A stretch of 64,000 nucleotides of DNA from Crocinitomicaceae bacterium (GCA_002709305.1 PAQM01000024.1:62001-126000); one strand, 5' to 3'; numbered from the stretch's first letter, positions 27,177 to 36,749 are shown. The notes: generated by a model from the letters alone, not told the origin. A program made the numbers and translations.

Positions 27177-27202
27177 TTTATAATTATATTATTTTATAGT
27201 AA

Positions 27203-27234
27203 AAAAAGTAATTAGAATTTTACTTTTTGTCAAA
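27203..27234 (-). promoter_or_regulatory. Promoter for dacB
   Basis: On the minus strand TTTG (27231-27234) is followed after 20 nt by TACTTTTT (27203-27210), a 7 of 8 match to TAnnTTTG, 26 nt before the dacB ATG. Both boxes and their spacing fit the Bacteroidota -33/-7 pattern. Confidence 0.55.
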
Positions 27235-27287
27235 AGTAATAAGTTTAATTATAGTATTTGAGTTTAATTGCTACATAGAAATTTATA

Positions 27288-30095
27288 ATGAAAAAAAAAT
27301 CTTTTATAATTATTTCCGGCGCTAGAACTCATAATTTAAAAAATTTTGATTTAAAAATACCACGAAATCAGTTAGTTGTTTTTACTGGGCTTAGTGGCTC
27401 CGGTAAATCTTCACTTGCATTTGACACTATTTTTGCTGAAGGTCAAAGAAGATATATTGAAACTTTTTCATCTTATGCAAGACAATTTTTAGGTGGCCTA
27501 GAACGACCAGATGTTGATAAAATTGAGGGTTTAAGCCCTGTTATATCAATAGAACAAAAAACTCTATCTAAATCACCTAGGTCAACAGTAGGGACAATAA
27601 CGGAAGTTTATGATCTTATGCGTTTGTTATTTTCAAGAGTTTCTACTGCATATTCTTATAATACAGGTGAAGCAATGATAAAATATTCTGATAATAAGAT
27701 AGTAGATCTAATTATTGATAATTATTTCGGTAAGAAAGTGATTATTTTATCTCCTAAAATCAATGCTAGGAAGGGGCATTATAGAGAATTATTTGAACAA
27801 ATTTTAAAAAATGGTTTTACTAAAGTTTTTGTTGATGGAGATTTTAGAGATATAGTTAAAGATATGAAATTAGATCGCTATAAAATTCATGATATTGATA
27901 TTGTAATTGACCGTTTACAAATTGATAATAAATATAGGAAACGTATTTATCAAAGTGTCGTTACCGCTATGAAACATGGTGATAAGTCATTAAAAATATT
28001 TGATGTTGAATCAGGTGATTTTCGTCATTTTAGTCGTTCATTAATGTGTCCTTCAACAGGTATTAGTTATCCTGACCCTGAACCAAATTTATTCTCTTTT
28101 AATTCACCATATGGAGCATGTAAATTATGTAGTGGAATTGGTGAAATATCAGAAGTCGATCTTAATAAAATTGTGCCAGATTTCTCAAAATCAATTAAAG
28201 AAGGAGGGTTGCTCCCATTAGGACAATATAAGAAAACATGGATATTTGATCAATTAGAAAAATATTTAACTAGACAAGGCTTATCTATAGAAACACCAAT
28301 ATCTGAAATTAGCAGTGAAGTTTTGAATGTAATATTAAATGGAAACGATGGAATAGAGCGTTCATTAAAGGATGACACTTTTATTTTTGAGGGTATTATT
28401 AATTTTATTTTAAGACATTCTGAAGGAAATTCTATTCGTATAAAACGTTGGGCGAATAGTTTTCTTAACAGAAAAAAATGCTCAAGTTGTCAAGGTTATA
28501 GAATAAAAAAAGAAGCTCTTCACTTTAAAATAGGAGATAAACATATAGGTAATTTATCTCAAATGGATATCTCTGATTTAGAAAAATGGTTCGATAAAAT
28601 TGAAAATTATTTAGATGATACTAATCAAATAATAGCTGTTGATATTTTAAAAGAAATAAAAGTTAGATTATCTTTTATTATTGAAGTTGGATTGACTTAT
28701 TTATCTCTAAATCGTTCTGCTAAAACTTTATCTGGAGGTGAATCTCAAAGAATTCGATTAGTGACACAAATAGGAGGTGAATTAATGAACGTTCTCTACA
28801 TAATGGATGAACCTTCTATTGGATTGCATCCAAGAGATAATATTCGTTTAATTAATTCATTAAAGCGTATACGAGACATTGGGAATTCGGTTATTGTAGT
28901 AGAGCATGATAAAGAAATGATTGAATCAGCTGATTTTCTAGTTGACCTAGGACCAGGAGCAGGTGTTAATGGTGGTTATATTGTAAATGCATCTAAAAAT
29001 TTTAAGGCAAACAATGGAAGGTCATTAACAAGTCAATATTTAACTGGAAAGAAATCAATAAACATACCTAAAAAAAGACGTAAGGGAAGTGGTAATAAAT
29101 TAATCCTCAAAGGCGCTTGTGGCAGGAATTTACGTTCAGTTGATTTATCAATTCCACTAGGAACAATTACTTGTATAACTGGTGTTTCTGGGAGTGGAAA
29201 ATCTTCTCTTATTAACCATACATTATATCCTATTTTATTACAAGAAATATATAATGGTGTTAAAAAACCATTACCATTTAAATCAATTTCAGGAATACAA
29301 TACTTAGATAAAGTGATTGAAATTGATCAAAGTCCAATTGGTAGGACACCAAGATCTAATCCTGCTACATATACCAAACTGTTTGATGAAATTAGATTAT
29401 TATTTTCCAATTTACCAACATCTAAAATTAGAGGTTATAAACCAGGTAGATTTTCATTTAACATTAAAGGAGGTAGATGTGAAATTTGCAAGGGTGCAGG
29501 TGTGAAAATAATTGAGATGCATTTGTTGCCAGATGTTACAGTAGAGTGTGAAACTTGTAATGGTAAAAGATATAATAATGAAACAAATGAGATTTTGTAT
29601 AAAGATAAGTCTATTAGTGATGTTCTAGACATGACGATTTCAGATGCTGCCGTTTTTTTTAATAATAATCCTAAAATTTCTTTTATACTTGAAACACTTA
29701 TTTCTGTTGGTTTAGGGTATATTAAATTAGGTCAGTCATCTACCACATTATCTGGAGGTGAAGCACAGCGAATTAAACTTTCTTCAGAACTATCTAAAAA
29801 AGCTACAGGAAATACAATGTATATTTTGGATGAACCTTCTACAGGACTTCATTTTGAAGATATTAAAATGTTATTAATCTTATTAAATAAATTAGTTGAA
29901 GAAGGTAATACTATTTTAATTATTGAGCATAATCTAGATATTATCAAAGTTGCTGATCATATTATTGATTTAGGTCCAGAAGGTGGTAAAAATGGCGGGA
30001 ATATTATTTGTAGTGGAACTCCTGAGTTTATTGTCAATAATTTTAAAAAAACATCTTATACGGCAATGTATTTAGAGCAAGAGTTAAAAAATTAA
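27288..30095 (+). CDS. uvrA: Excinuclease ABC subunit A
   Basis: 935-residue DNA damage sensor of nucleotide excision repair, with two ABC ATPase modules. First Walker A: TGLSGSGKSSLAFD (about residues 33-46); second: TGVSGSGKSSLINH (about 634-647). ABC signatures are LSGGESQRIRL and LSGGEAQRIKL. Zinc motifs include CSSCQGYR and the second large finger GGRCEICKGAG with CETCNGKRY. The first finger reads CPSTG and then ACKLC, so one expected cysteine is Thr. Length is normal. It stands alone and its stop overlaps convergent fabF by 4 nt. Confidence 0.96.
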   Translation: MKKKSFIIISGARTHNLKNFDLKIPRNQLVVFTGLSGSGKSSLAFDTIFAEGQRRYIETFSSYARQFLGGLERPDVDKIEGLSPVISIEQKTLSKSPRSTVGTITEVYDLMRLLFSRVSTAYSYNTGEAMIKYSDNKIVDLIIDNYFGKKVIILSPKINARKGHYRELFEQILKNGFTKVFVDGDFRDIVKDMKLDRYKIHDIDIVIDRLQIDNKYRKRIYQSVVTAMKHGDKSLKIFDVESGDFRHFSRSLMCPSTGISYPDPEPNLFSFNSPYGACKLCSGIGEISEVDLNKIVPDFSKSIKEGGLLPLGQYKKTWIFDQLEKYLTRQGLSIETPISEISSEVLNVILNGNDGIERSLKDDTFIFEGIINFILRHSEGNSIRIKRWANSFLNRKKCSSCQGYRIKKEALHFKIGDKHIGNLSQMDISDLEKWFDKIENYLDDTNQIIAVDILKEIKVRLSFIIEVGLTYLSLNRSAKTLSGGESQRIRLVTQIGGELMNVLYIMDEPSIGLHPRDNIRLINSLKRIRDIGNSVIVVEHDKEMIESADFLVDLGPGAGVNGGYIVNASKNFKANNGRSLTSQYLTGKKSINIPKKRRKGSGNKLILKGACGRNLRSVDLSIPLGTITCITGVSGSGKSSLINHTLYPILLQEIYNGVKKPLPFKSISGIQYLDKVIEIDQSPIGRTPRSNPATYTKLFDEIRLLFSNLPTSKIRGYKPGRFSFNIKGGRCEICKGAGVKIIEMHLLPDVTVECETCNGKRYNNETNEILYKDKSISDVLDMTISDAAVFFNNNPKISFILETLISVGLGYIKLGQSSTTLSGGEAQRIKLSSELSKKATGNTMYILDEPSTGLHFEDIKMLLILLNKLVEEGNTILIIEHNLDIIKVADHIIDLGPEGGKNGGNIICSGTPEFIVNNFKKTSYTAMYLEQELKN

Positions 30096-31333
30096 TTTAT
30101 TTTTTTAAAAATAATTGTAGAAATGTGACCACCAAAGCCGAAAGTATTACTCATTGCATATTTTATATTTTTTTTATGTCCTTTTTTTAGTGGAAAATGA
30201 TAATGGTTTTTATAGTCTGGTTCTATATTAATTGTATTTATTGTAGGAGGAACGACATTATTTTTTAAAGCCATTAAACTAATAATTCCTTCAATTGCTC
30301 CTGCGGCTCCGAGTAAATGACCTGTCATTGATTTTGTGCCAGATATTGAAAGTGATTTTCGTTTTCCAAAAACACGGTGTATAGCAGATAATTCACTTAA
30401 ATCTCCTTGTATAGTTGATGTTGCATGCATATTAATATAATCAATATCTGACCTTTTAATTTTAGCTTCTTTCATTGCTTCAAGCATTCCTAAAACCGCA
30501 CCTTCACCAGAAGGATTTGTGCCTGTTAGATGATATGCATCAGCAGCTTGTCCACCCCCAATTACTTCTCCAAATATTTTAGCGTTGCGATTTTTGGCAT
30601 GATTATATTCTTCAAAAACTAGTGCCCCTGCACCTTCTCCCATAACAAATCCATCTCTTGATACATCAAAAGGTTTTGAAGCTAATTGAGGAGAATTATT
30701 ATTTGTAGATAATGCTTTTGCAGATTCAAATCCACCAATTGTAGATTCTGTAATTGCAGCTTCAGAACCACCTGTAATTATCATATCTGCTTTATCCCAT
30801 TTAATATGATTGAATGCTTCAATCATAGCAGTATTAGATGTCGCACAGGCAGAAACGGGACAGAAGTTTACCCCTTTTAAGCCATATTTGATTGATATAA
30901 TTCCTGAAGCAATATCAACTAATATTCTTGGTATAAAAAAAGGAGAAAAACGAGGTGTATATTCATTCTCAAAATATTCTTTTATTTGATTTTCAAATGT
31001 TTGAATTCCTCCATTAGCAGATCCCCATATAACACCAACTCTGTTTTTATTTAATGATTCAATATCAATTTTCCCATTTGATAATGCCTCCTCAACAGCA
31101 ATTAATGCATATTGTGAAAACAAATCGTATTTTTTTATCTCTTTAGTATCAAAATAAATTTTTGGATCATAATTTTTAATTTCACATGCAAATTTTACTT
31201 TATGTTTTTTTGTGTCAAATTTTGAGATGTATCCAGCGCCACTTTGACCATTCACAATATTTGTCCAAAATTCATTTAGATTATTACCGATTGGAGTTAA
31301 TGCTCCTATTCCTGTTATAACAACTCTTCTCAT
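30092..31333 (-). CDS. fabF: Beta-ketoacyl-ACP synthase II
   Basis: 413-residue condensing enzyme of fatty acid elongation. The catalytic triad Cys-His-His is visible: VSACATSNTAM (Cys), NMHATSTIQGD (first His, with Ala where FabF usually has Gly), and GTKSMTGHLLGAAG (second His). The start RRVVITGIGALTPIG and end SNTFGFGGH are family signatures. It is the last gene of the sufS-sufE-DUF59-fabF cluster, 8 nt after the DUF59 stop. It could act in ordinary or specialised lipid synthesis. Confidence 0.92.
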   Translation of the reverse strand: MRRVVITGIGALTPIGNNLNEFWTNIVNGQSGAGYISKFDTKKHKVKFACEIKNYDPKIYFDTKEIKKYDLFSQYALIAVEEALSNGKIDIESLNKNRVGVIWGSANGGIQTFENQIKEYFENEYTPRFSPFFIPRILVDIASGIISIKYGLKGVNFCPVSACATSNTAMIEAFNHIKWDKADMIITGGSEAAITESTIGGFESAKALSTNNNSPQLASKPFDVSRDGFVMGEGAGALVFEEYNHAKNRNAKIFGEVIGGGQAADAYHLTGTNPSGEGAVLGMLEAMKEAKIKRSDIDYINMHATSTIQGDLSELSAIHRVFGKRKSLSISGTKSMTGHLLGAAGAIEGIISLMALKNNVVPPTINTINIEPDYKNHYHFPLKKGHKKNIKYAMSNTFGFGGHISTIIFKKIN

Positions 31334-31341
31334 ATTATTAA

Positions 31342-31656
31342 TTATAAAAATCCGAGTTCTAAAAGAGCTTCTTCACTCATCATGTCTTTACTCCATGGTG
31401 GATCAAAAACAATATTTACTTTACACGAATTGAATTTTGGATAATTTGCAATTTTTGTTTCAATTTCCTTAGGCATTGATTCTGCTACAGGACAGTTTGG
31501 AGAAGTAAGAGTCATTATAATTTCAATGTTTGCTTTTGAATCTATTTTTACTTCATATATAAGTCCTAGTTCAAAAACATCAACCGGAATTTCAGGGTCA
31601 TAAATTGTCTTAAGTATTTCAATTACTTTATTTTCTAATTCTGAGGTACTTTCCAT
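31342..31656 (-). CDS. MIP18/DUF59 family Fe-S assembly factor (SufT-like)
   Basis: 104-residue small protein of the DUF59 family, which helps mature Fe-S proteins. The conserved parts are LKTIYDPEIPVDVFELGLIYEV, then TLTSPNCPVAESMP with the reactive cysteine, and the C-terminal FDPPWSKDMMSEEALLELG. It lies 10 nt after sufE and 8 nt before fabF on the same strand. In Bacteroidota this gene normally accompanies suf genes, which supports the role. Confidence 0.9.
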   Translation of the reverse strand: MESTSELENKVIEILKTIYDPEIPVDVFELGLIYEVKIDSKANIEIIMTLTSPNCPVAESMPKEIETKIANYPKFNSCKVNIVFDPPWSKDMMSEEALLELGFL

Positions 31657-31666
31657 AATAAATGGA

Positions 31667-32083
31667 TTATTCTGTTATTATTTTAATAGCATATAATTTT
31701 ATTTGTTTAACCATATTTGCTAAACCATTTGCTCTTGTAGGAGATAAATGTTCCTGTAGACCAATTTCATTTAAAAATCTTAAGTCATTTTTAGCAATTA
31801 CTTCTGCATCTTCATTGTTCATGACACGGATAAGTAATCCAATTATCCCTTTTGTAATTATAGCATCTGAATCAGCAGTAAAAGAAATTTTACCATTAAT
31901 AAGTTCCATATGTAACCAAACTTTTGATTGACAACCTTCAATAAGTCGTTCATTTGTTTTATTTTTTTTTGAAATTATTGGTATACTTTTACCAATTTCG
32001 ATGATGTGTTCATATTTATCCATCCAATCCTCAAAGACTTCAAATTCATCGATAATTTCTTGTTGTTTTTGTTCTATAGTCAT
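31667..32083 (-). CDS. sufE: Cysteine desulfuration protein SufE
   Basis: 138-residue sulfur acceptor that takes persulfide from SufS and passes it to the Fe-S scaffold. The acceptor cysteine is in ERLIEGCQSKVWLH (about residue 51), and LSPTRANGLANM near the end is the family signature. It sits 5 nt after sufS in the same operon. Confidence 0.94.
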   Translation of the reverse strand: MTIEQKQQEIIDEFEVFEDWMDKYEHIIEIGKSIPIISKKNKTNERLIEGCQSKVWLHMELINGKISFTADSDAIITKGIIGLLIRVMNNEDAEVIAKNDLRFLNEIGLQEHLSPTRANGLANMVKQIKLYAIKIITE

Positions 32084-32088
32084 GTTTC

Positions 32089-33327
32089 TTAAGCTAAAAT
32101 TTTTATAGATTTTTTTAACGCTAAAATGAAACTATCGATTTCTTTTTTTGTGTTGTAAAAAGCAAATGATACTCGAATTGTTCCGGGTATTTTAAAGTAA
32201 TCCATTAATGGTTGTGTACAATGATGTCCTGTTCTAACTGCAATGCCCTGTTTGTCTAGTAATGTCCCAATATCAGATGGATGTATATTATTAATAACAA
32301 AAGAAATAACACTTGATTTTTTTTTAGCTTCTCCAATAATGCGAATATCCTTTATTTTTTTTAGTTCTTTTGTTGCATAAGTAGTTAATTCATTTTCATA
32401 ATATTCACTTTTATTTAGATTTATTTTATTTAAATAATCAACAGCAAATCCCAATCCTATTGTTCCCGAAATGTTCGGGGTTCCAGCTTCAAATTTATGC
32501 GGTAATGTATTGTATGTTGTTTTCTTAAAACTTACTTTTTCAATCATATCACCCCCACCTTGATATGGTGGCATTTGATTTAATAGGTTTTTTTTTCCAT
32601 AAAGAACCCCAATTCCAGTAGGACCAAAAATTTTATGACCAGAGAAAACATAAAAATCACAGTCTAATTTTTTGACATCGATTTTCATATGCTGAAGACT
32701 TTGAGCTCCATCAATTAAAACTTTAGCACCAATTTTATGTGCAGAATCAATTATATATTTAATTGGATTAATTGTTCCCAATGTATTCGATATGTGTGAA
32801 ACAGAGACTAATTTTGTTTTTTTATTTAATAAGTTATTAAATTCTGACAGGATTAATTCACCGTTATTATTTATTGGAATAATTTTTAGTTTACAACCTA
32901 TTCTTTTACAAAGCATTTGCCAAGGTACTATGTTTGAATGATGTTCCATCTCAGAAATAATAATTTCATCTTCTTTCGAAATTAATTCTCCAAATGAATA
33001 AGCAATGGTGTTAATTGCATCTGTAGTTCCTTTTGTAAAGATTATCTCTTCAGAAAAACTAGCATTTATATATTCTTTAATTTTTGTTCTAGTTTTTTCG
33101 AACTGATCTGTTGATTCTTGACTTAAGAAGTGAACTCCTCGGTGTATGTTTGAGTTATAAGAAGAGTAATATCTTTTTATCCCATTAATTACCACTTTTG
33201 GTTTTTGAGATGTTGAAGCATTATCAAAATAGATTAAAGGTTTTTCATAAACTTTTGTATGAAGAATAGGAAAATCATTTCTAATTGCCTCGACATCAAA
33301 ACCTTTATATTTCTTATTTATTTTCAT
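32089..33327 (-). CDS. sufS: Cysteine desulfurase SufS
   Basis: 412-residue PLP enzyme that removes sulfur from cysteine for Fe-S cluster assembly. The PLP lysine is in VFSGHKIFGPTGIGV (about residue 230), and the catalytic cysteine is in VRTGHHCTQPLM (about 370). YFDNASTSQKP near the start and EMEHHSNIVPWQ are typical. It heads the operon sufS-sufE-DUF59-fabF; sufB, sufC and sufD are not in the window. A -7 box lies 16 nt before its ATG. Confidence 0.95.
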   Translation of the reverse strand: MKINKKYKGFDVEAIRNDFPILHTKVYEKPLIYFDNASTSQKPKVVINGIKRYYSSYNSNIHRGVHFLSQESTDQFEKTRTKIKEYINASFSEEIIFTKGTTDAINTIAYSFGELISKEDEIIISEMEHHSNIVPWQMLCKRIGCKLKIIPINNNGELILSEFNNLLNKKTKLVSVSHISNTLGTINPIKYIIDSAHKIGAKVLIDGAQSLQHMKIDVKKLDCDFYVFSGHKIFGPTGIGVLYGKKNLLNQMPPYQGGGDMIEKVSFKKTTYNTLPHKFEAGTPNISGTIGLGFAVDYLNKINLNKSEYYENELTTYATKELKKIKDIRIIGEAKKKSSVISFVINNIHPSDIGTLLDKQGIAVRTGHHCTQPLMDYFKIPGTIRVSFAFYNTKKEIDSFILALKKSIKILA

Positions 33328-33343
33328 TTAAAAAGAATAAGTA

Positions 33344-33351
33344 CAAAAATA
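33344..33351 (-). promoter_or_regulatory. -7 promoter box for the sufS operon
   Basis: The minus strand reads TATTTTTG, an exact TAnnTTTG match, 16 nt before the sufS ATG in the 171-bp divergent region. Confidence 0.45.
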
Positions 33352-33474
33352 CAAAATATTGAACTTTCATTTAAGGTTAGTATTCCCAAAAAAAGAAATA
33401 TTTATAGATATTACAATTAAACTCAAGTAAATTATTTTCTGATTATTTTTTATGAATAGTTTTATTATTCATTC

Positions 33475-33482
33475 TATATTTG
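33475..33482 (+). promoter_or_regulatory. -7 promoter box for the pterin synthase gene
   Basis: TATATTTG matches TAnnTTTG exactly and ends 16 nt before TTG 33499. It supports that TTG as the real start codon of the downstream gene. Confidence 0.45.
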
Positions 33483-33498
33483 TTTATAAATTTTAAGA

Positions 33499-33930
33499 TT
33501 GGAAACTGTATATATAACTCGAAGAGAAAGATTTAATTCAGCTCATAAGCTTTTTAGAGAAGATTGGTCTATAAAAAAAAACAATGAGGTTTTTGGGAAA
33601 TGTAGCAACCAAAATTGGCATGGACATAATTATATATTGTTCGTTACCGTAAAAGGAGTTCCAAATCCAGAAACTGGTTTTATAATTAATTTGAAGACTT
33701 TAAGCAAAATTATCAATAAAGAAATAATTGAAGAATTAGATCATAGAAATATGAATTTAGATGTTCCTTTTTTAAAAGGTGTAATTCCATCTACAGAAAA
33801 TGTCGTTATAAAGATTTGGAATAGAATTGTAGGTCCTATATCAGATGCTGGAGGTGATTTAGCTAAAATTAAATTATTTGAAACAGAAAATAATTTTGTA
33901 GAATATTTTGGAGGAAGAGAACCATTTTAA
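33499..33930 (+). CDS. 6-pyruvoyl-tetrahydropterin synthase family, PTPS-II type
   Basis: 143-residue zinc enzyme acting on dihydroneopterin triphosphate. Zinc ligands are His in FNSAHKL and both His in WHGHNY. The catalytic cysteine is spaced C-x5-HGH ([13 protein letters not shown]), as in the animal enzymes of tetrahydrobiopterin synthesis; queuosine-pathway QueD has C-x3-HGH. The rest also follows the animal type ([28 protein letters not shown]). The start is TTG 33499; no ATG exists near it, and family sequence begins at once. The following gene is folE, which makes its substrate. A biopterin role is favoured, but queuosine cannot be excluded. Confidence 0.85.
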   Translation: METVYITRRERFNSAHKLFREDWSIKKNNEVFGKCSNQNWHGHNYILFVTVKGVPNPETGFIINLKTLSKIINKEIIEELDHRNMNLDVPFLKGVIPSTENVVIKIWNRIVGPISDAGGDLAKIKLFETENNFVEYFGGREPF

Positions 33931-33940
33931 TTTATATAAA

Positions 33941-34534
33941 ATGAAAGAAGAAATTATATATGATGATGAAACAACTAAAGTTTTATCCGATAATTATAAA
34001 ACTATACTTACTCAAATTGGTGAAGATATAAGTCGTGAAGGTTTAAAAAAGACTCCAGAGCGAATGGCTAAAGCTATGCAATATTTAACAAGTGGTAATA
34101 GTATTGTGCCAGATAATATAATTAATCAAGCTATTTTTCATGAAGAATATTCTGAGATGGTAATTGTAAAAGATATTGAAGTTTATTCAATGTGTGAGCA
34201 TCATTTGTTGCCATTTTTTGGGAAAGCTCATGTTGCATACATTCCTAATGGAAAAATAGTTGGCCTAAGTAAAATACCTCGTGTAGTAGATGCATATTCA
34301 AGGAGATTGCAGGTGCAAGAGAGATTGACAATTGAAATTAGAGATTGTATCCATAGAACACTTAACCCAAGGGGAGTTGCAGTTGTTATTGAGGCATCAC
34401 ATATGTGTATGCAAATGAGAGGTGTTCAAAAACAGAATTCAGTAACCACATCAAGTGCTTTTACAGGAATATTTTTAAACAATGAAGCAACTAGAAAAGA
34501 ATTTATTAATTTAACACAAGCAAAATTACATTAA
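33941..34534 (+). CDS. folE: GTP cyclohydrolase I
   Basis: 197-residue enzyme that turns GTP into dihydroneopterin triphosphate, the entry to folate and biopterin. Zinc and active-site motifs: [20 protein letters not shown] (about residues 83-102), [20 protein letters not shown] and a late [12 protein letters not shown] 33941 was chosen, because a longer frame from 33908 starts within the preceding gene. It lies 10 nt after the pterin synthase gene and 2 nt before a BI-1 family gene, so the three form one operon. Confidence 0.95.
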   Translation: MKEEIIYDDETTKVLSDNYKTILTQIGEDISREGLKKTPERMAKAMQYLTSGNSIVPDNIINQAIFHEEYSEMVIVKDIEVYSMCEHHLLPFFGKAHVAYIPNGKIVGLSKIPRVVDAYSRRLQVQERLTIEIRDCIHRTLNPRGVAVVIEASHMCMQMRGVQKQNSVTTSSAFTGIFLNNEATRKEFINLTQAKLH

Positions 34535-34536
34535 TT

Positions 34537-35253
34537 ATGAGTAGTATTTTTAATCAAGAAAATGTAGGTTATTCAAAATCGATAACACGTGAATTTTTCA
34601 AGAATGTTTATGCGTATATGTTTGCAGCGCTATCAGTTTCTGGAATAGTAGCATATTACACTGGTACTCCTGATTTTTTTTCTAAGTATTTTTTTAATTC
34701 AGCTGGCACAGGATTGTCACCTCTTTTTTGGGTAGTTTCTTTTGCACCTGTTGGTTTAGGATTATTAATCCAAATGGCTTATCAAAGATTGTCATTATTA
34801 AGTTTATTAATATTGTTTTTCATCTTCTCTGCTCTAATGGGGTTAAGTTTGAGTAGTGTAATGTTAATTTATTCAATTAATGAAATTGCTTTAACATTTT
34901 TTGTTGCTGCTGGTGCATTTGGAGGAATGGCAATTTTAGGTTATACAACGAAGACAGATTTGACAAAATTTGGAAGCTTAATGTATATGGGTTTCATCGG
35001 TATATTTATTGCTGGGATTACTAATATTTGGTTTCAAAGTGATATGATGAGTTTAATTATAGCTGTTATTGGTGTGTTTGTTTTTACTGGTTTAACAGCA
35101 TACTACATGCAGTCTTTAAAAAGTGTCGCCCAAAATCAAATGATGTCGGAAATAGATCGCGCTAAACTATCTTTGATAGGCGGTCTACAATTATATATTT
35201 TATTTATTAATTTGTTTTTGTCATTATTAAGAATTTTGGGTGGTAGAGACTAA
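34537..35253 (+). CDS. Bax inhibitor-1/YccA family membrane protein
   Basis: 238-residue inner-membrane protein with about seven hydrophobic helices. The family pattern is seen in REFFKNVYAYMFAALSVSGI near the start, FFVAAGAFGGMAILGYTTKTDLTKFGS in the middle, and the end with GGLQLYILFINLFLSLLRILG. BI-1 homologues form calcium-leak or protease-modulating membrane proteins, but the bacterial role is not clear. It starts 2 nt after folE. The following 206 bp carry only weak promoter-like sequence. Confidence 0.88.
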   Translation: MSSIFNQENVGYSKSITREFFKNVYAYMFAALSVSGIVAYYTGTPDFFSKYFFNSAGTGLSPLFWVVSFAPVGLGLLIQMAYQRLSLLSLLILFFIFSALMGLSLSSVMLIYSINEIALTFFVAAGAFGGMAILGYTTKTDLTKFGSLMYMGFIGIFIAGITNIWFQSDMMSLIIAVIGVFVFTGLTAYYMQSLKSVAQNQMMSEIDRAKLSLIGGLQLYILFINLFLSLLRILGGRD

Positions 35254-35410
35254 TTTTTCTATACTCTTTTTTATTAATCAAAAATAATTCTTTCCTAATT
35301 AATTTTAATCTTTTTTTTCTTCTATGTGTCTGATTTAATTGACTTTATATAGTTATCAACTATCGATGTTGAAAAGCCATTTAGATTTTATTTCAAATCA
35401 TTTATAATAA

Positions 35411-35437
35411 CTTGTAAATTCGTCTATCCTACTTTAA
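35411..35437 (+). promoter_or_regulatory. Weak promoter candidate for nrdB-nrdA
   Basis: CTTG (35411-35414) and TACTTTAA (35430-35437), the latter 6 of 8 to TAnnTTTG, 22 nt before the nrdB ATG. The spacing of 15 nt is short. This is the best candidate in the 206-bp gap. Confidence 0.25.
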
Positions 35438-35459
35438 AGGTTTCAAATTTTATGTAATT

Positions 35460-36749
35460 ATGAGTGCAACTGGGAATATAATTCAACGTGTTTTAAAAAG
35501 AGATTCTTCAACTGAATATTTTGATTTACAGAAGATTACAAATGCTATACTGAAGGCAATGACCTCTGTTAATAATGGTGATGTAATTGATGCTGGATGC
35601 GTATCTCAGAGTGTACATGAAACATTGTTAGAGCGTAATCAAAAAATAACAAATTACATCCCAAGTATTGAGGAGATTCAAGATGTTGTGGAACAAAAAC
35701 TAATGCAAAGTGAATTTTTAGATGTAGCTAAAGCATATATCCTTTATAGAAATAATCAGCAACAAAAAAGAAAGAGAAATATTTTTGAAAAAAGAATTAC
35801 TTTGAAACCATATGAATACCCTGAGCTATATGATTATGTTGATGCTATAAGACATTCGTATTGGATTCATTCAGAGTTTAATTTTACTAGTGATATTCAG
35901 GATTTTAAAGCTAAGCTTACAGATGTTGAACGTTCTGCTATTAAGAACACAATGTTAGCTATTTCTCAGATAGAGGTAGCCGTAAAAAGTTTTTGGGGGG
36001 ATATTTATCAAAAAATACCTAAACCAGAGGTTGGATCTGTAGGTGCAACTTTTGGCGAGAGTGAAGTAAGACATGCAGATGCATATTCTCATCTTCTTGA
36101 GATTCTAGGATTGAATAAAGAGTTTCAAACACTTAAGAAGAAGCCTGTTATAATGCGTCGAGTTCAATACCTTGAAACAGCATTGTCAAAATCTAAAAGT
36201 GATGATATACAAGAATATTCTGAATCAGTTTTGCTTTTTTCACTTTTTATAGAGCATGTTTCATTATTTTCTCAATTTTTAATTATTATGGCATTTAATA
36301 AGCATAGGAATATGCTTAAAGGTGTGTCTAATGTGGTTGAAGCAACTTCAAAAGAAGAACAAATTCATGGTGACTTTGGGATTGACTTAATTAAGATTAT
36401 TAAGTTAGAAAACCCAACTTGGTTTGGTGAAAAATATATATCAAGAATACAAGATATGTGTATCAAAGCATTTAAAGCAGAAAGTGAAATAGTTGATTGG
36501 ATCTTTGAGAAAGGAGAATTAGATTTTTTACCTAAAAATCAAGTTATTGAATTTATTAAAGATAGATTTAATCGTTCACTTGATAGTATTGGTGTGGAAA
36601 GTATTTTTGAAACTAATCAAGACTTGTTAAATAAAACTGAGTGGTTTAATGATGAAATTATTGGCACAAAACATGGAGATTTCTTTGTTAAGAGATCAAT
36701 TAATTATAGCAAAAGAACACAGAGTATAACAGCAGATGATCTTTTTTAA
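35460..36749 (+). CDS. nrdB: Ribonucleotide reductase class I small subunit with N-terminal ATP-cone
   Basis: 429-residue radical-generating subunit. Residues 1 to about 100 are an ATP-cone (VLKRDSSTEYFDLQKITNAI, LDVAKAYILYRNNQ), a nucleotide sensor normally found on the large subunit. The R2 core keeps all six metal ligands: Glu172, Glu202, His205, Glu265, Glu300 and His303, and a tyrosine at the radical position (Tyr209). In Leeuwenhoekiella blandensis, NrdB of this design is switched by ATP and dATP through change of oligomer state and uses a manganese centre; that is known for the group and only inferred here. nrdA follows after 1 nt. Confidence 0.92.
   Translation: MSATGNIIQRVLKRDSSTEYFDLQKITNAILKAMTSVNNGDVIDAGCVSQSVHETLLERNQKITNYIPSIEEIQDVVEQKLMQSEFLDVAKAYILYRNNQQQKRKRNIFEKRITLKPYEYPELYDYVDAIRHSYWIHSEFNFTSDIQDFKAKLTDVERSAIKNTMLAISQIEVAVKSFWGDIYQKIPKPEVGSVGATFGESEVRHADAYSHLLEILGLNKEFQTLKKKPVIMRRVQYLETALSKSKSDDIQEYSESVLLFSLFIEHVSLFSQFLIIMAFNKHRNMLKGVSNVVEATSKEEQIHGDFGIDLIKIIKLENPTWFGEKYISRIQDMCIKAFKAESEIVDWIFEKGELDFLPKNQVIEFIKDRFNRSLDSIGVESIFETNQDLLNKTEWFNDEIIGTKHGDFFVKRSINYSKRTQSITADDLF

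Noticed and set aside
35340-35365. Possible NrdR box near TTTATATAGTT before nrdB
   Set aside because: It matches the NrdR consensus poorly and no second box is found at the expected 15-16 bp spacing.
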